From Natronomonas gomsonensis (GTDB lineage Archaea > Halobacteriota > Halobacteria > Halobacteriales > Haloarculaceae), in assembly GCF_013391635.1 (NCBI RefSeq), contig NZ_JACAWU010000001.1, positions 1,178,001-1,242,000 of the forward strand: a DNA stretch of 64,000 nt, given 5' to 3'. Under the pieces are notes generated by a model. It worked only from the letters and a program-made list of their open reading frames with translations. It was not told where the DNA came from and did no database searches. Of this stretch, positions 50,333 to 59,084 are shown piece by piece. Position numbers and translations under genes: made by a program. Position 1 is the stretch's first letter. Every line of letters starts with the position of its first letter.

Positions 50333-51189
50333 GTTCCTTCCGGTCGCGGCCGACGTTGCGCGCCGTCGACTGCCCCCTGTTTCAACTCCCGTGCGAGCGA
50401 TTCGAGTCGGTCGGCCACCTCGGCGGTCGGCAGGTCGTTCTCGACGCCGTCGGCGACGATGTCGACGAGCGCCGAACCGACGATGACGCCGTCGGCGCCC
50501 GCCGCGACCACGTCGGCCGCCTGCTCGCCGCTGGAGATGCCGAAGCCGACTGCCTTCGGCACGTCGTACTCGGCGAGGCGGGCGAGGCTCTCTTCGGTCT
50601 GGTCGCTCACGTCGGCGCGGGCGCCCGTGACGCCGAGTCGTGCCTGGACGTAGACGTACCCCGAGACCTGCTCCATCATGCGCTGGAGTCGGTCGCCTCG
50701 CGTCGTTGGCGCGACGATGAACACCAAATCGAGGCCGAACTCGTCGCAGGCCTCTCGAAGCGGCCCGGCCTCCTCGGCGGGGAGGTCCGGGACGACGAAG
50801 CCGTCGATGCCGACTTCGGCGGCGCGTTCGACGAACGGCCGGACGGGTGGTTCGCCCTCCGAGCCGTACTGGTAGATGAGATTGTAGTAGGTCATACACA
50901 CCAGCGGCACGTCCACGTCGAGTTCCTCGACGAACTCGAAGAACCGCTCGGGGGTCATCCCGCCCTCCAGCGACCGGACGACGGCCTGTTGGATGGTCGG
51001 TCCCTCGGCGATGGGTTCAGAGAACGGGAGGCCGAGTTCGATGATGTCGGCGCCGCCGCGGGCCAGCGCCTCGACGTACTCGATTGAAGACTCGAAGTCG
51101 GGGTCGCCGGCGGCGAGATACGGGACGAAGGCGGGTTCGTCGAAGGCGCCTTCGAGAGGCGAGGGTTCGCTTCGCTCACCCTCGCTCAC
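50329..51189 (-). CDS. trpA: Tryptophan synthase alpha subunit
   Basis: A 286-residue TIM-barrel subunit that cleaves indole-3-glycerol phosphate to indole. [20 protein letters not shown] contains the usual start of the barrel, [20 protein letters not shown] the catalytic Glu (standard position in ELGLPFSDP), [12 protein letters not shown] the catalytic Asp, and [10 protein letters not shown] plus [10 protein letters not shown] the phosphate site. GTG start 51189 overlaps the trpB stop by one base (TAGTG). ATGA overlap to the next gene. Confidence 0.95.
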   Translation of the reverse strand: MSEGERSEPSPLEGAFDEPAFVPYLAAGDPDFESSIEYVEALARGGADIIELGLPFSEPIAEGPTIQQAVVRSLEGGMTPERFFEFVEELDVDVPLVCMTYYNLIYQYGSEGEPPVRPFVERAAEVGIDGFVVPDLPAEEAGPLREACDEFGLDLVFIVAPTTRGDRLQRMMEQVSGYVYVQARLGVTGARADVSDQTEESLARLAEYDVPKAVGFGISSGEQAADVVAAGADGVIVGSALVDIVADGVENDLPTAEVADRLESLARELKQGAVDGAQRRPRPEGT

Positions 51190-52442
51190 TACTCGAACAC
51201 CTCCATAGTCGGCGCGTTTTCCAACTCGCGCTTGTCGGTCTCCTCGATGACGGCTTCGAGGTCCTTGTCGCCGCGGCCGGAGACGTTGACGACCACCGTC
51301 TCGGGCAGCTCGACGGAGCCGTCGCCGTCGGGGCCGGCGACCGATTCGAGGAAGCCGAAGGCGTGGGCCGTCTCCAGCGCCGGGATGATGCCCTCGTCCT
51401 GAGAGAGGCGATGGAACGCCTCCAGTGCCTCGTCGTCGTCGACGGTCACCGGCGTCACGCGGCCCTCGTCGACGAGGTGGGCGAGTTCCGGCCCGACGCC
51501 GGAGTAGTCCAGTCCCGAGGAGACGCTGTGGGACTCCATGATTTGGCCGTGGCTGTCCTGCAGCAGTTTCGTCCGCGCGCCGTGGAGGACGCCCTCCTCG
51601 CCGATTGACAGCGACGCCGAGTTGGGCGCGACGCCCTTCTCCTCGTCGACGGACAGCGTCGACCCGCCGGCCTCGACGGCGTAGAGGTCCACTTCCTCGT
51701 CGTCGGTGAAATTCGCGAAGGAACCCATCGTGTTCGACCCGCCGCCGGCGCAGGCGACGACGGCGCCCGGGAGGCCGCCGACCTGCTCGTCGAACTGTCG
51801 GCGGGCCTCCTCGGAGATGACCGACTGAAAGTCCCGGACCATCGCGGGGAACGGCGCCGGGCCGACGACCGACCCGATGACGTAGTGGGTCGTCTCCACC
51901 GTCGTCGCCCAGTCGCGCATCGTCTCGCTGATGGCCTCCTTCAGCGTCCCGCGCCCGATGTCGACGGGATTGACCTCGGCGCCGTTGATGCGCATCCGGA
52001 AGACGTTGGGTCGCTGGCGGTTGATGTCCCGACGACCCATGTAGATTTCACACGGCATATCGAGGTGGGCGGCGGCCATCGCCGTCGCGGTGCCGTGTTG
52101 GCCCGCCCCGGTCTCGGCGATGATGCGCTCTTTGCCCATGTACTTCGCGAGCAACACCTGTCCGAGGGCGTTGTTGAGTTTGTGGGCGCCGCCGTGCAGC
52201 AGGTCCTCGCGTTTGAGATACACCTCGGTGCCGTAGCGTTCGGAGAGTTGGTCGGCCCGTTGCAGCGGCGTCGGTCGGCCGCCGAAGTCCCGAATCCGCT
52301 GGCGGAACTCGTCCGTGAACCCCTCCTCGTTGTCGAGTACGTACCGCTCGTAGGCGTCGGTCAACTCCTCGATAGCTGGCATCAACGCCTCGGGGACGTA
52401 CTGGCCGCCGTAATCGCCGAACGTGTGCTGTGATTCAGACAT
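51189..52442 (-). CDS. trpB: Tryptophan synthase beta subunit
   Basis: A 417-residue PLP enzyme that joins indole with serine. [20 protein letters not shown] opens the protein; the PLP lysine lies in [20 protein letters not shown], the catalytic Glu in [15 protein letters not shown], and the phosphate loop in [32 protein letters not shown] identifies the TrpB1 (trpA-partnered) type. The start ATG 52442 overlaps trpC by 8 nt. Confidence 0.96.
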   Translation of the reverse strand: MSESQHTFGDYGGQYVPEALMPAIEELTDAYERYVLDNEEGFTDEFRQRIRDFGGRPTPLQRADQLSERYGTEVYLKREDLLHGGAHKLNNALGQVLLAKYMGKERIIAETGAGQHGTATAMAAAHLDMPCEIYMGRRDINRQRPNVFRMRINGAEVNPVDIGRGTLKEAISETMRDWATTVETTHYVIGSVVGPAPFPAMVRDFQSVISEEARRQFDEQVGGLPGAVVACAGGGSNTMGSFANFTDDEEVDLYAVEAGGSTLSVDEEKGVAPNSASLSIGEEGVLHGARTKLLQDSHGQIMESHSVSSGLDYSGVGPELAHLVDEGRVTPVTVDDDEALEAFHRLSQDEGIIPALETAHAFGFLESVAGPDGDGSVELPETVVVNVSGRGDKDLEAVIEETDKRELENAPTMEVFE

Positions 52443-53199
52443 TTGTGAGTCGCTCCGTGTTTTCCCGAACGGGGCCGTCCATGATGGCCGACCCGACGAG
52501 CAACGCGTCGGCGCCGGCTTTGCGCATTCGTGTCACGTCCTCTCGCGTCGCTACGCCGCTTTCCGCAATCAGGGTGACGTTCTCACGCGCATCTGCCGGA
52601 ATCGCCTCGGCGACGCGCTCGAACGTTCCCAAGTCAACTTCGAGTTCCCCCAAATCGCGGTTGTTGATACCGATTATTTCGGCACCCGCGTCGAGTGCTT
52701 CCCGGAGTTCGGCCTCGGTATGGACCTCGACGAGCGGCTGAAAGCCCCGCTCGCGAGCGGCGGCCAGCAGTCCCTCGAGGTCGTCGACGAATCGGACGAT
52801 GAGTAGGACCACGTCCGCTTCGACGGTGTCGAGCTGCGCCTCACGCACGATGAAGTCCTTCCGGAGGACGGGCACGTCGACGGCCTCTCGGACCGCCTGC
52901 AGCGTCTCCGGTGACCCGCCGAAGTGTTCGGGTTCGGTCAACACCGACAGCGCCGCCGCCCCGCCGTCGACCATCGCCTCGGCGAGTTCGACAGGGTCGT
53001 CCTCGCGCTCGCCGTCGGTCGTCGGACTCGTTGGCTTCACTTCCGCGATTATCGGCGTTCGTCCGTCGGCCGTCGCCTCGTCGATAGCCGCCGGCAGCGA
53101 CCGCGGGTCGACGGAGAGTCGTTCGTCGCCGCCCGGGCGAGCCTCGGCCGCATCGAGGATGGACCGAACGGCGGGTGCCAACTCGTCGCTGGTGTTCAT
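52435..53199 (-). CDS. trpC: Indole-3-glycerol phosphate synthase
   Basis: A 254-residue TIM-barrel enzyme converting carboxyphenylaminodeoxyribulose phosphate to indole-3-glycerol phosphate. Motifs are [15 protein letters not shown] (catalytic Glu and Lys), [31 protein letters not shown] (catalytic Lys), [14 protein letters not shown] and [12 protein letters not shown]. First gene of trpC-trpB-trpA-ADH synthase. A CTTATG box about 30 bp upstream implies a leader of only a few bases, leaving no room for an attenuator. Confidence 0.95.
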   Translation of the reverse strand: MNTSDELAPAVRSILDAAEARPGGDERLSVDPRSLPAAIDEATADGRTPIIAEVKPTSPTTDGEREDDPVELAEAMVDGGAAALSVLTEPEHFGGSPETLQAVREAVDVPVLRKDFIVREAQLDTVEADVVLLIVRFVDDLEGLLAAARERGFQPLVEVHTEAELREALDAGAEIIGINNRDLGELEVDLGTFERVAEAIPADARENVTLIAESGVATREDVTRMRKAGADALLVGSAIMDGPVRENTERLTNV

Positions 53200-53226
53200 T
53201 ACTGTACACTAACGAACTCATTTGGA

Positions 53227-53233
53227 CATAAGG
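53227..53233 (-). promoter_or_regulatory. Promoter of the trpCBA operon (TATA box)
   Basis: CCTTATG on the minus strand, about 31 bp before ATG 53199. Between box and start is a TGTACA palindrome (within ACTGTACACT, 53203-53212), which could be a regulator site covering the transcription start; this is a suggestion only. Confidence 0.5.
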
Positions 53234-53429
53234 GTTGCGTCTCGGTGGCAGCGTCGTCCGGATTACTCGCGGCTCGAGACGTAGAGTCCACCACGGCAGA
53301 CACCGAGCGGTTGGCCCATGCCATCGAACGAATCGGGCCGTACCCGGCCGCTACGGCGCTCTTCCACTTGAATAGCCGTTATGCTACCGCCGAAGATATA
53401 TGACTCTGTATCGATATGAATTGTTAACT

Positions 53430-54533
53430 ATGGCAGAGTTTTCAACCGGCCGCCGAACCCTGATTCGCGGTCTGGGGGCGTTGGGTGTGGGATCGCTGCT
53501 GTCCTCGCCCGCGTCGGCGCAGCCACAGCCGCCGGAGACGACGCCGAACACGCGCGCGACGTACCGAGCGGTCGTCGACGCTGTCGTTCCGCGGACACCC
53601 GAGTTGGCGTCGGAACTCGGCCCCGAACACGTCCCGGGCGGCCTGTCGGTGGGCCTCGACGAGTACCTCGTGACGTTCATCAACGAACTGTTCTCCTTCG
53701 GCGTGCCGGAGGCCGGTGACGCGGGCAACATGCGGCTTGCGGAGGCCGTCGCCGTCGTCCTCGACGTCGGCGCGGCGAAACTCGTCGCCGCGGGCGAAAA
53801 CGACGAACCGCCGAGCGTCGACCGCGTTGTCGAACTGCTGGAACCGACCGATTTAGTCGAACTCGACCGCCTCACCGACGACCCCGAGTCGGTTCTCGAA
53901 GGGAGCCTCTTCGCCGCTCTCTCCCGGGAGGACCGACTGCGGGCCATCGCGGGACTCGACAGCATCGAGTTCGACACCGCCGAGTTCCCGGGGCCGCTCA
54001 CCGAGGTCGACGCGGCGCTCGTCGGCCAACTCGTCGTCGGCTTCACCGAAGTCGTCTACTACAGCGAGTGGCAGGGCTACGCCGACATCACCGCCCCGCC
54101 GAGCGAACGGGCGTTTGCCCCCGACGTGAACAGTTGGGAACAGACGGAGTTCCCCGGCATCATCGACGGTGCGGCCGCCCTGCGCGGCTACTGGGGCGCG
54201 CCGAACTCCTCGCTTGGTGATGGGAGCACTTGGGACACCGCTGTCACCGGCGGCGGCCCGCCGAAACAGCTCTACGCCGACCCCGGAGACTTCGAGGACA
54301 GCGACGACTACGACACCTCGGGCTACGAGGAACCGTTTTCGACCGGTGGGGCGCCCGCGGCCGACGGCCCGCTCGGGGACGCGGTGTCGTCTCTGAACGG
54401 CGACGTGACCGACAGCGACGTGGCCGACGGCGATTTGACCGACGCCGACAACGTCACCGACGGCGGCGTCACCGACACCGCTGACACCACTATCGACGGT
54501 GTCATCGGCGGTCTGCTGGGGGTGGGTAACTGA
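53430..54533 (+). CDS. Tat-exported small subunit of a GMC dehydrogenase (gluconate 2-dehydrogenase subunit 3-like)
   Basis: A 367-residue protein starting MAEFSTGRRTLIRGLGALG: a twin-arginine signal ending near SSPASAQ. The mature part has the gluconate 2-dehydrogenase subunit 3 pattern (YRAVVDAVVPRTPELASELG; SLFAALSREDRLRAIAGLD; GFTEVVYYSEWQGYAD), and a Gly/Asp-rich repetitive tail (GDVTDSDVADGDLTDADNV). It should hitch-hike the GMC flavoprotein through the Tat system. ATG 53430 is preferred to 53400, which is within the TATATGA box. TGATG overlap with the GMC gene. Confidence 0.8.
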   Translation: MAEFSTGRRTLIRGLGALGVGSLLSSPASAQPQPPETTPNTRATYRAVVDAVVPRTPELASELGPEHVPGGLSVGLDEYLVTFINELFSFGVPEAGDAGNMRLAEAVAVVLDVGAAKLVAAGENDEPPSVDRVVELLEPTDLVELDRLTDDPESVLEGSLFAALSREDRLRAIAGLDSIEFDTAEFPGPLTEVDAALVGQLVVGFTEVVYYSEWQGYADITAPPSERAFAPDVNSWEQTEFPGIIDGAAALRGYWGAPNSSLGDGSTWDTAVTGGGPPKQLYADPGDFEDSDDYDTSGYEEPFSTGGAPAADGPLGDAVSSLNGDVTDSDVADGDLTDADNVTDGGVTDTADTTIDGVIGGLLGVGN

Positions 54534-56269
54534 TGGTCCAGGACAGCTACGACGTGGTCATCGTCGGTGCGGGCGGCGATGGCCCCGTCGCCGCGTGGAA
54601 ACTCGGCGCGGCCGGCCTCGACGTGCTCGTCCTCGAAGCCGGGCCGTTCTACGGCAACGAGCAGTGGCCCAACCCCTCCGAGAGCCCGGGCGGCGAACTC
54701 TCCGACAGCGTCGCGGACCTCTCGGGGGAACTGCTCGACGAGCAGTTCACGACCCGGGAGTTGGAGATGGCCCAGAAACTCCTCTTCGGCCCCGCCGACC
54801 ACGAACGCGGCCTGTGGTTCCGGAAGTTCCCCGGTTCGGGTGCGGCGCTGCAGGCCTCCGGCGTCGGCGGCACGACGCTCATCTACACCGGTAACCACCC
54901 CCGAGCGTACCCGGCGGCCATCGACGAACAGGACCACTGGCCAGACTCGTTTTCCTACGACGACCTCCTGCCGTACTACCGGGAACTGGAGGACGTTCTC
55001 GGTGTCTCGCCGGCGCCGGTCACCGCAAAAGAGGAGATGTTCTTCCGCGGCGCCGAGGCCGCCGGCTACGACCTCATCGACGAGGCCAACGTCACCGAGA
55101 AAGGCTACCGTCCTCAGCCGAACGCCATCGCCCAACCCGACGAGAAACTCCGCCACGACGACGACTACGAGGGGAACTTCCGGCACCCCGAGGACCCCGA
55201 CGCCGTCGACCCGGTGGAGGGCCACACCCTCGCTGCTGCCGAAATCGCCGGTAACCCACACCCGCGCGGCGCCCCCTACGAGGAGAAAGCCAAGAAGACC
55301 TCCGCCATCGGCTTCGTCCCCCGCGCACTCGACACCGGCAACGTCTCAATCCGACCGAACGCCTTCGTCACGGACGTCCTCACTGACGACTCCATCGGCG
55401 GCGACCCCGAGGCGACCGGCGTCGAGTTCCGCGACACGTGGAACGGCAGCACCGAAACCGTCGGCGCAGATACCGTCGTGTTGGCCGCCGGCGCAATCGA
55501 GACGCCACGTCTGTGGCTCAACTCCTCGCTGCCACGCAACGAGTGGGTCGGCAAGGGGATGACGCTGCACTTCGGCGACAACGTGATGGGGTTCTTCGAG
55601 GAGTCGGTGCTGGAAGACGCCGTCGACAAGCCCACAATCGACCCACAGGAGGGCCAGAACATCGCCGCCCGCTTCGATTACCCCGGCGTTGGGATGCTCC
55701 AGACGACCGGTTCCGGCCCCGGCATCGCCGCGATTCTCGGCTTCGGCGCCTCGGCCTCGGGATTCACGTTCAGCAACGACCTCAGCGACGCGCCGTGGGA
55801 CACACAGGGCCGACTCGCGGGGGCCGAACTGAAGCGCCTGCTCGCCCGCTACCGGCAGGCGCTACCCATCCTCGTCGTCACCGACGACCGCCCGCACAAG
55901 CGCAACGGCATCACCGTCGCCCCCGGCGCCGAGGACGAACACGGCCCCATCCCGCAGATCAACTACGTTCCCAGCGAGGGCGACGTGCAACGCCGCGACG
56001 AACTGGCGGAGATCGCCACCGACATCCTGCGGGAGGCCGGCGCCGACCACGTCCACCGCTCGGACTCGCCGCCGACGGCGCTGCACATCCACTCGACGAT
56101 GGCGATGGGGAAGGTCGTCGACACCGGCTGTGAGGCCTACGACGTCGACCGGCTGTTCGTCGCCGACCACTCCGCGCTCGCAAACGGTATCGGCGGCCCC
56201 AACCCCACCAACACCGGCCAGGCGCTCGCGGCCCGGACGGCCGATACAATCGTCGAGCGATACTTCTGA
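54533..56269 (+). CDS. GMC family oxidoreductase (FAD), large subunit
   Basis: A 578-residue FAD-dependent alcohol or sugar dehydrogenase. The Rossmann motif is DVVIVGAGGDGPVAAWKLGA (5-24) with VLVLEAGPFYGNEQWPNPSE, the substrate side has GSGAALQASGVGGTTLIYTG, and the active-site region near the end reads LHIHSTMAMGKVVDTGCEAY followed by FVADHSALANGIGGPNPTNT with the conserved Asn. It has no signal peptide and is coupled to the Tat-signal subunit, as in bacterial gluconate dehydrogenases. The electron acceptor gene (cytochrome) is absent here. Confidence 0.9.
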   Translation: MVQDSYDVVIVGAGGDGPVAAWKLGAAGLDVLVLEAGPFYGNEQWPNPSESPGGELSDSVADLSGELLDEQFTTRELEMAQKLLFGPADHERGLWFRKFPGSGAALQASGVGGTTLIYTGNHPRAYPAAIDEQDHWPDSFSYDDLLPYYRELEDVLGVSPAPVTAKEEMFFRGAEAAGYDLIDEANVTEKGYRPQPNAIAQPDEKLRHDDDYEGNFRHPEDPDAVDPVEGHTLAAAEIAGNPHPRGAPYEEKAKKTSAIGFVPRALDTGNVSIRPNAFVTDVLTDDSIGGDPEATGVEFRDTWNGSTETVGADTVVLAAGAIETPRLWLNSSLPRNEWVGKGMTLHFGDNVMGFFEESVLEDAVDKPTIDPQEGQNIAARFDYPGVGMLQTTGSGPGIAAILGFGASASGFTFSNDLSDAPWDTQGRLAGAELKRLLARYRQALPILVVTDDRPHKRNGITVAPGAEDEHGPIPQINYVPSEGDVQRRDELAEIATDILREAGADHVHRSDSPPTALHIHSTMAMGKVVDTGCEAYDVDRLFVADHSALANGIGGPNPTNTGQALAARTADTIVERYF

Positions 56270-56311
56270 ACCTTTTTGCACGGCGCGCTACGCGCGCCGG
56301 CAAAAACGTTC
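56268..56311 (+). terminator. Long hairpin at the end of the GMC gene
   Basis: Arms GAAC, TTTTTGC and GGCGCGC (56268-56288) pair with GCGCGCC, GCAAAAA and GTTC (56292-56311) around a TAC loop, with three small mismatches. It overlaps the last two bases of the stop codon. An intrinsic-terminator-like or RNA-stabilising structure is likely. Confidence 0.6.
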
Positions 56312-56402
56312 ATGAAAAAGACACGTCGGGGCTCCCTTCGGTCGCGCGGTAGAACCGCTCGGTCGCTTCGCTCCCTCGCGGATGCTATCCGAACATGTTC
56401 GT

Positions 56403-56421
56403 GCCACTTGGCTTCAGTGGC
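56403..56421. promoter_or_regulatory. Inverted repeat upstream of the CGCGG peptide gene
   Basis: GCCACT-TGGCTTC-AGTGGC is a perfect 6-7-6 inverted repeat ending 18 bp before ATG 56440. Its position overlaps the expected promoter and suggests an operator or a hairpin in the mRNA leader. Confidence 0.45.
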
Positions 56422-56439
56422 GAACCCCAACCGTCGAGT

Positions 56440-56751
56440 ATGAGCACTGACCACGGCCACGGCGACCCCGACCCGGTGACCGACCACGTCCACGAGAACT
56501 CCTGGTCGGCGAATCTCGAAAAGCCCGAACACGCCGAGGACCGCGCGATGCTCCTCGAACAGGCCGTCGAGGCGGTCGAACACACCGCCGACGGCTACCA
56601 CGTCAACCTCGTTACCCACGGCGAGCACGGCCACCCCTCGACGTATCTGTTCTCGGCGCTCCAAAGCGCCTTCGGAGACGAGGTTGAGTGGGAGTACGTC
56701 GAACAGTGTGGCTGTGGCGGCCACGTCACGCGGGTTTCGGTTCCCGAGTGA
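56440..56751 (+). CDS. CGCGG family putative radical-SAM-modified RiPP precursor
   Basis: A 103-residue His-rich protein from ATG 56440. It has MSTDHGHGDPDPVTDHVHEN at the start, an amphipathic middle (MLLEQAVEAVEHTADGYHVN), and the motif CGCGG at residues 90-94 (VEQCGCGGHVTRVSVPE). NCBI describes a haloarchaeal CGCGG family as putative radical-SAM-modified peptides, usually next to a SPASM-type radical SAM gene; none is adjacent here. The two Cys and His could instead form a metal site. An in-frame ATG at 56395 precedes the inverted repeat at 56403-56421 and is less likely. Confidence 0.7.
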   Translation: MSTDHGHGDPDPVTDHVHENSWSANLEKPEHAEDRAMLLEQAVEAVEHTADGYHVNLVTHGEHGHPSTYLFSALQSAFGDEVEWEYVEQCGCGGHVTRVSVPE

Positions 56752-56787
56752 CTAACGGCCTGTCGCCTCGGGCACACCTCAACTTTC

Positions 56788-57282
56788 ATGACAACCTCCC
56801 CCGAAGGCGATGACATGGACACCGAGGCGGAGGCGGGAATCTACGCGCTCGAATCGGCGTATCTCGACCGCTGCGTACAGGTCGGCGTCGCCAGCGGTCG
56901 CGTGCTCTCCGTCTCCTTTCCCGACGTTCCCGACGAGGACGCCGCGGACGACCTTCCGCTGCTCGACCGAATCCGGGCGTATCTGGAAGGTGCCGAGGAC
57001 GACTTCACCGACGTGGACGTGGCGTTGACGATGCCGACCGACCAACGCGAGGTACTGGAGGCGGTTCGCGGGATTCCGTACGGCAGTCAGGTGACGGTGT
57101 CGAAACTGGCGAGTCTGGTCGCGACGCTCGACTCCGACGACGACGGCGACATCCAACTCGTCCGGACGGCACTCGCGGAGAACCCGGCCCCCATCGTGAT
57201 TCCCGACCACCGGGTCCGGGACGGGCCCAGCGCCGCCCCGCCCGATGTCGAACAGCGCCTCCGGTCGCTGGAGGGGCTGTAG
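56788..57282 (+). CDS. MGMT family protein lacking the catalytic Cys (alkyltransferase-like)
   Basis: A 164-residue protein with the O6-alkylguanine-DNA alkyltransferase fold: EVLEAVRGIPYGSQVTVSKL is the DNA-binding helix-turn-helix region and NPAPIVIPDHRV replaces the usual NP-IVPCHRV. The acceptor Cys is Asp140, so it cannot repair alkylguanine itself. Such proteins may bind damaged bases and recruit other repair systems. ATG 56815 (MDTEAEAGIYA) is an alternative start. Converges with the MaoC gene, 12 bp away. Confidence 0.82.
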   Translation: MTTSPEGDDMDTEAEAGIYALESAYLDRCVQVGVASGRVLSVSFPDVPDEDAADDLPLLDRIRAYLEGAEDDFTDVDVALTMPTDQREVLEAVRGIPYGSQVTVSKLASLVATLDSDDDGDIQLVRTALAENPAPIVIPDHRVRDGPSAAPPDVEQRLRSLEGL

Positions 57283-57294
57283 GTCTCTTACTTT

Positions 57295-57918
57295 TCACCG
57301 CTCGTCTCGCTTTCGGCGGCCGACCACGCGCCCGTCTACGTCCTCTGGTTGGGTCCCGATGCCCTCGAGCCAGCCGGTCGGTTGGGCCGCCGTCGGCTCT
57401 GCGTGCTCGCGTTTCAACACCATCGGCGTTCGCTCCAGGGACAACACCAACTCGTCGTCGGCGTTGTACGCCCGTAGTTCGGTGGTGACGAGACCGACGT
57501 GGTCCCGGGAGTCGGATTCGCGTTTCTGCAGCACCTCGCTTTCGGCGAAGATGGTGTCGCCGTGGAAGACCGGGGCGTGATGACGGACCCGGTCGTAGCC
57601 GAGGTTGGCGGTGGCGTTGGCGCTCACGTCGACGACGCTCATGCCGACGGCGAGGGCGATGACGAACGTGCCGTCGACGAGGCGCTCGCCGAACTCAGTC
57701 TCGGCGGCGTAGGCCTCGTTGAAGTGCATCGGGTTGACGTTCATCGTGAGGTTCGTCAGCCAGACGTTGTCCGTCTCGGTGACCGTCCGTCCGTAGGGGT
57801 GTTTGTACACGTCACCGACGGCGAAGTCCTCGTAGTAGCGGCCCTGCCACCCGGCGACGAGGCGGCGCTCCTCGGCGTCCGAGGCGTCGGAATCGACGAG
57901 TCGTGAGTCGTCGGCCAT
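57295..57918 (-). CDS. MaoC family dehydratase (hotdog fold)
   Basis: A 207-residue single-hotdog hydratase. GRYYEDFAVGDVYKHPYGRT and TNLTMNVNPMHFNEAYAAET hold the hydratase-2-like active-site residues (Asn, His), and GTFVIALAVGMSVVD and FHGDTIFAESEVLQK follow. Probable substrate is an enoyl- or mesaconyl-CoA; the two-domain mesaconyl-CoA hydratases are longer, so I do not assign it. A CTTTTCT box about 25 bp upstream fits a leaderless start. Confidence 0.83.
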   Translation of the reverse strand: MADDSRLVDSDASDAEERRLVAGWQGRYYEDFAVGDVYKHPYGRTVTETDNVWLTNLTMNVNPMHFNEAYAAETEFGERLVDGTFVIALAVGMSVVDVSANATANLGYDRVRHHAPVFHGDTIFAESEVLQKRESDSRDHVGLVTTELRAYNADDELVLSLERTPMVLKREHAEPTAAQPTGWLEGIGTQPEDVDGRVVGRRKRDER

Positions 57919-57979
57919 ACCTCCAGCGAGGGACGAACGCGAGAAAAGCGTGTGGGTCGTTCGCGTGGGACGTGTCGAG

Positions 57980-58984
57980 CTACGTATCGAGTAATCGTTC
58001 GTACACCGGCCACCCCGAATCGCCCACCGGCGGGTCGGTTACCTCGCCGTCGACGACGACGCCGGAGCCCTCTTTGACCGACCCGACGTGGCCGACGGGC
58101 GTCCCGCGGGCTTCCAGCGCCGACAGCACCGCCTCCGTATCGGCGGGGTCGACGGCGACGAGAAGCGTTCCCGCCGTTGAGGCCCGCCAAGGGTCCATCG
58201 ACACCGCCTCGCTCAGCGCCTCGACGCCGGGGCGCATCGGCACCGCATCGGTGTCGACGGTCAGACGGACGCCGGCGCTGTCGGCCATCTCGTGGAGCGC
58301 ACCGAGGAGGCCCCCCTCGGTGGCGTCGTGCATCGCGGTGATGCGACCGGCGCCGACGGCGGCGCGGGCGTCCCGTACCGTCCCCGTCTCGTCGAGTCGC
58401 TGGCGGGCCGTCTCGAGGGTGTCCTCCGGCAGGTCGATACGGTCGCCGAACAGCGTCGCGAACAGCCCCGTCACTTCGACTGCGGGGCCTTTCGTCACGA
58501 GCAAATCGTCGCCGGGGCGGGCGCCGTCCGGGCGGACGATGTCCTCGGGGTCGCCGACGGCCATCGCCGTCGCCGCGCCGACCCACGGGAACGAACACCC
58601 CTCGTAGCGGGCGGTGTGGCCCGAAACGATAGCGACGCCCAAATCGCTACATTCGGCGTCGATAGCGTCCCAGACGCGGCCGAACTCCCCGTCGGTCATC
58701 TCCGGGGGCAGCGAGAACGAGATGTTGAGATGCGTCGGGTCGAGTCCCGAGACGGCCACGTCAGAGAGGACGATGCCGACCGCAAAGCGGCCGGCGCGCT
58801 CGAAGCCCAACTCGGGCAGTATCGAGACCGGGTCCGTCGCCGTCACGACGGCGTGGTCGCTAACCGAGACGACGCCGAAGTCGACGCCATGTTTCGGCCC
58901 GACCGCTACGTCGTCGCGGTCGGCGCCCAACCGAGGCGCGATTCGCTGCTCGAAGAACGCACGCGAGACCTTCCCCGTGTCCAT
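57980..58984 (-). CDS. AIR synthase related protein (HypE/ThiL-like PurM fold)
   Basis: A 334-residue PurM-superfamily protein. FGVVSVSDHAVVTATDPVSI, ILSDVAVSGLDPTHLNISFS and GRITAMHDATEGGLLGALHE (the last typical of HypE/AIR synthase C-terminal domains) are present. The HypE C-terminal Cys that carries the cyano group is absent (the protein ends PVYERLLDT), and no hydrogenase genes are near. It is probably an ATP-using enzyme of unassigned pathway. Confidence 0.82.
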   Translation of the reverse strand: MDTGKVSRAFFEQRIAPRLGADRDDVAVGPKHGVDFGVVSVSDHAVVTATDPVSILPELGFERAGRFAVGIVLSDVAVSGLDPTHLNISFSLPPEMTDGEFGRVWDAIDAECSDLGVAIVSGHTARYEGCSFPWVGAATAMAVGDPEDIVRPDGARPGDDLLVTKGPAVEVTGLFATLFGDRIDLPEDTLETARQRLDETGTVRDARAAVGAGRITAMHDATEGGLLGALHEMADSAGVRLTVDTDAVPMRPGVEALSEAVSMDPWRASTAGTLLVAVDPADTEAVLSALEARGTPVGHVGSVKEGSGVVVDGEVTDPPVGDSGWPVYERLLDT

Positions 58985-59053
58985 ACGCCGACCAGCGGTG
59001 GCAGTGGCTTGGGCGCTTCGACACGCCGGGTCGTCGAGTGAACTACCAGCACC

Positions 59054-59060
59054 GCTTTTG
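59054..59060 (+). promoter_or_regulatory. TATA-like box of the receiver/PAS gene
   Basis: GCTTTTG is centred 27-28 bp before ATG 59085 in a gap between divergent genes, which supports that start and a leaderless mRNA. Confidence 0.5.
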
Positions 59061-59084
59061 TGGGCGGGTGTTCAGGTGTGGTGT

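Noticed and set aside
57295..57918. Naming the MaoC protein mesaconyl-CoA hydratase
   Set aside because: The protein has only one hotdog domain and no methylaspartate-cycle genes are near.
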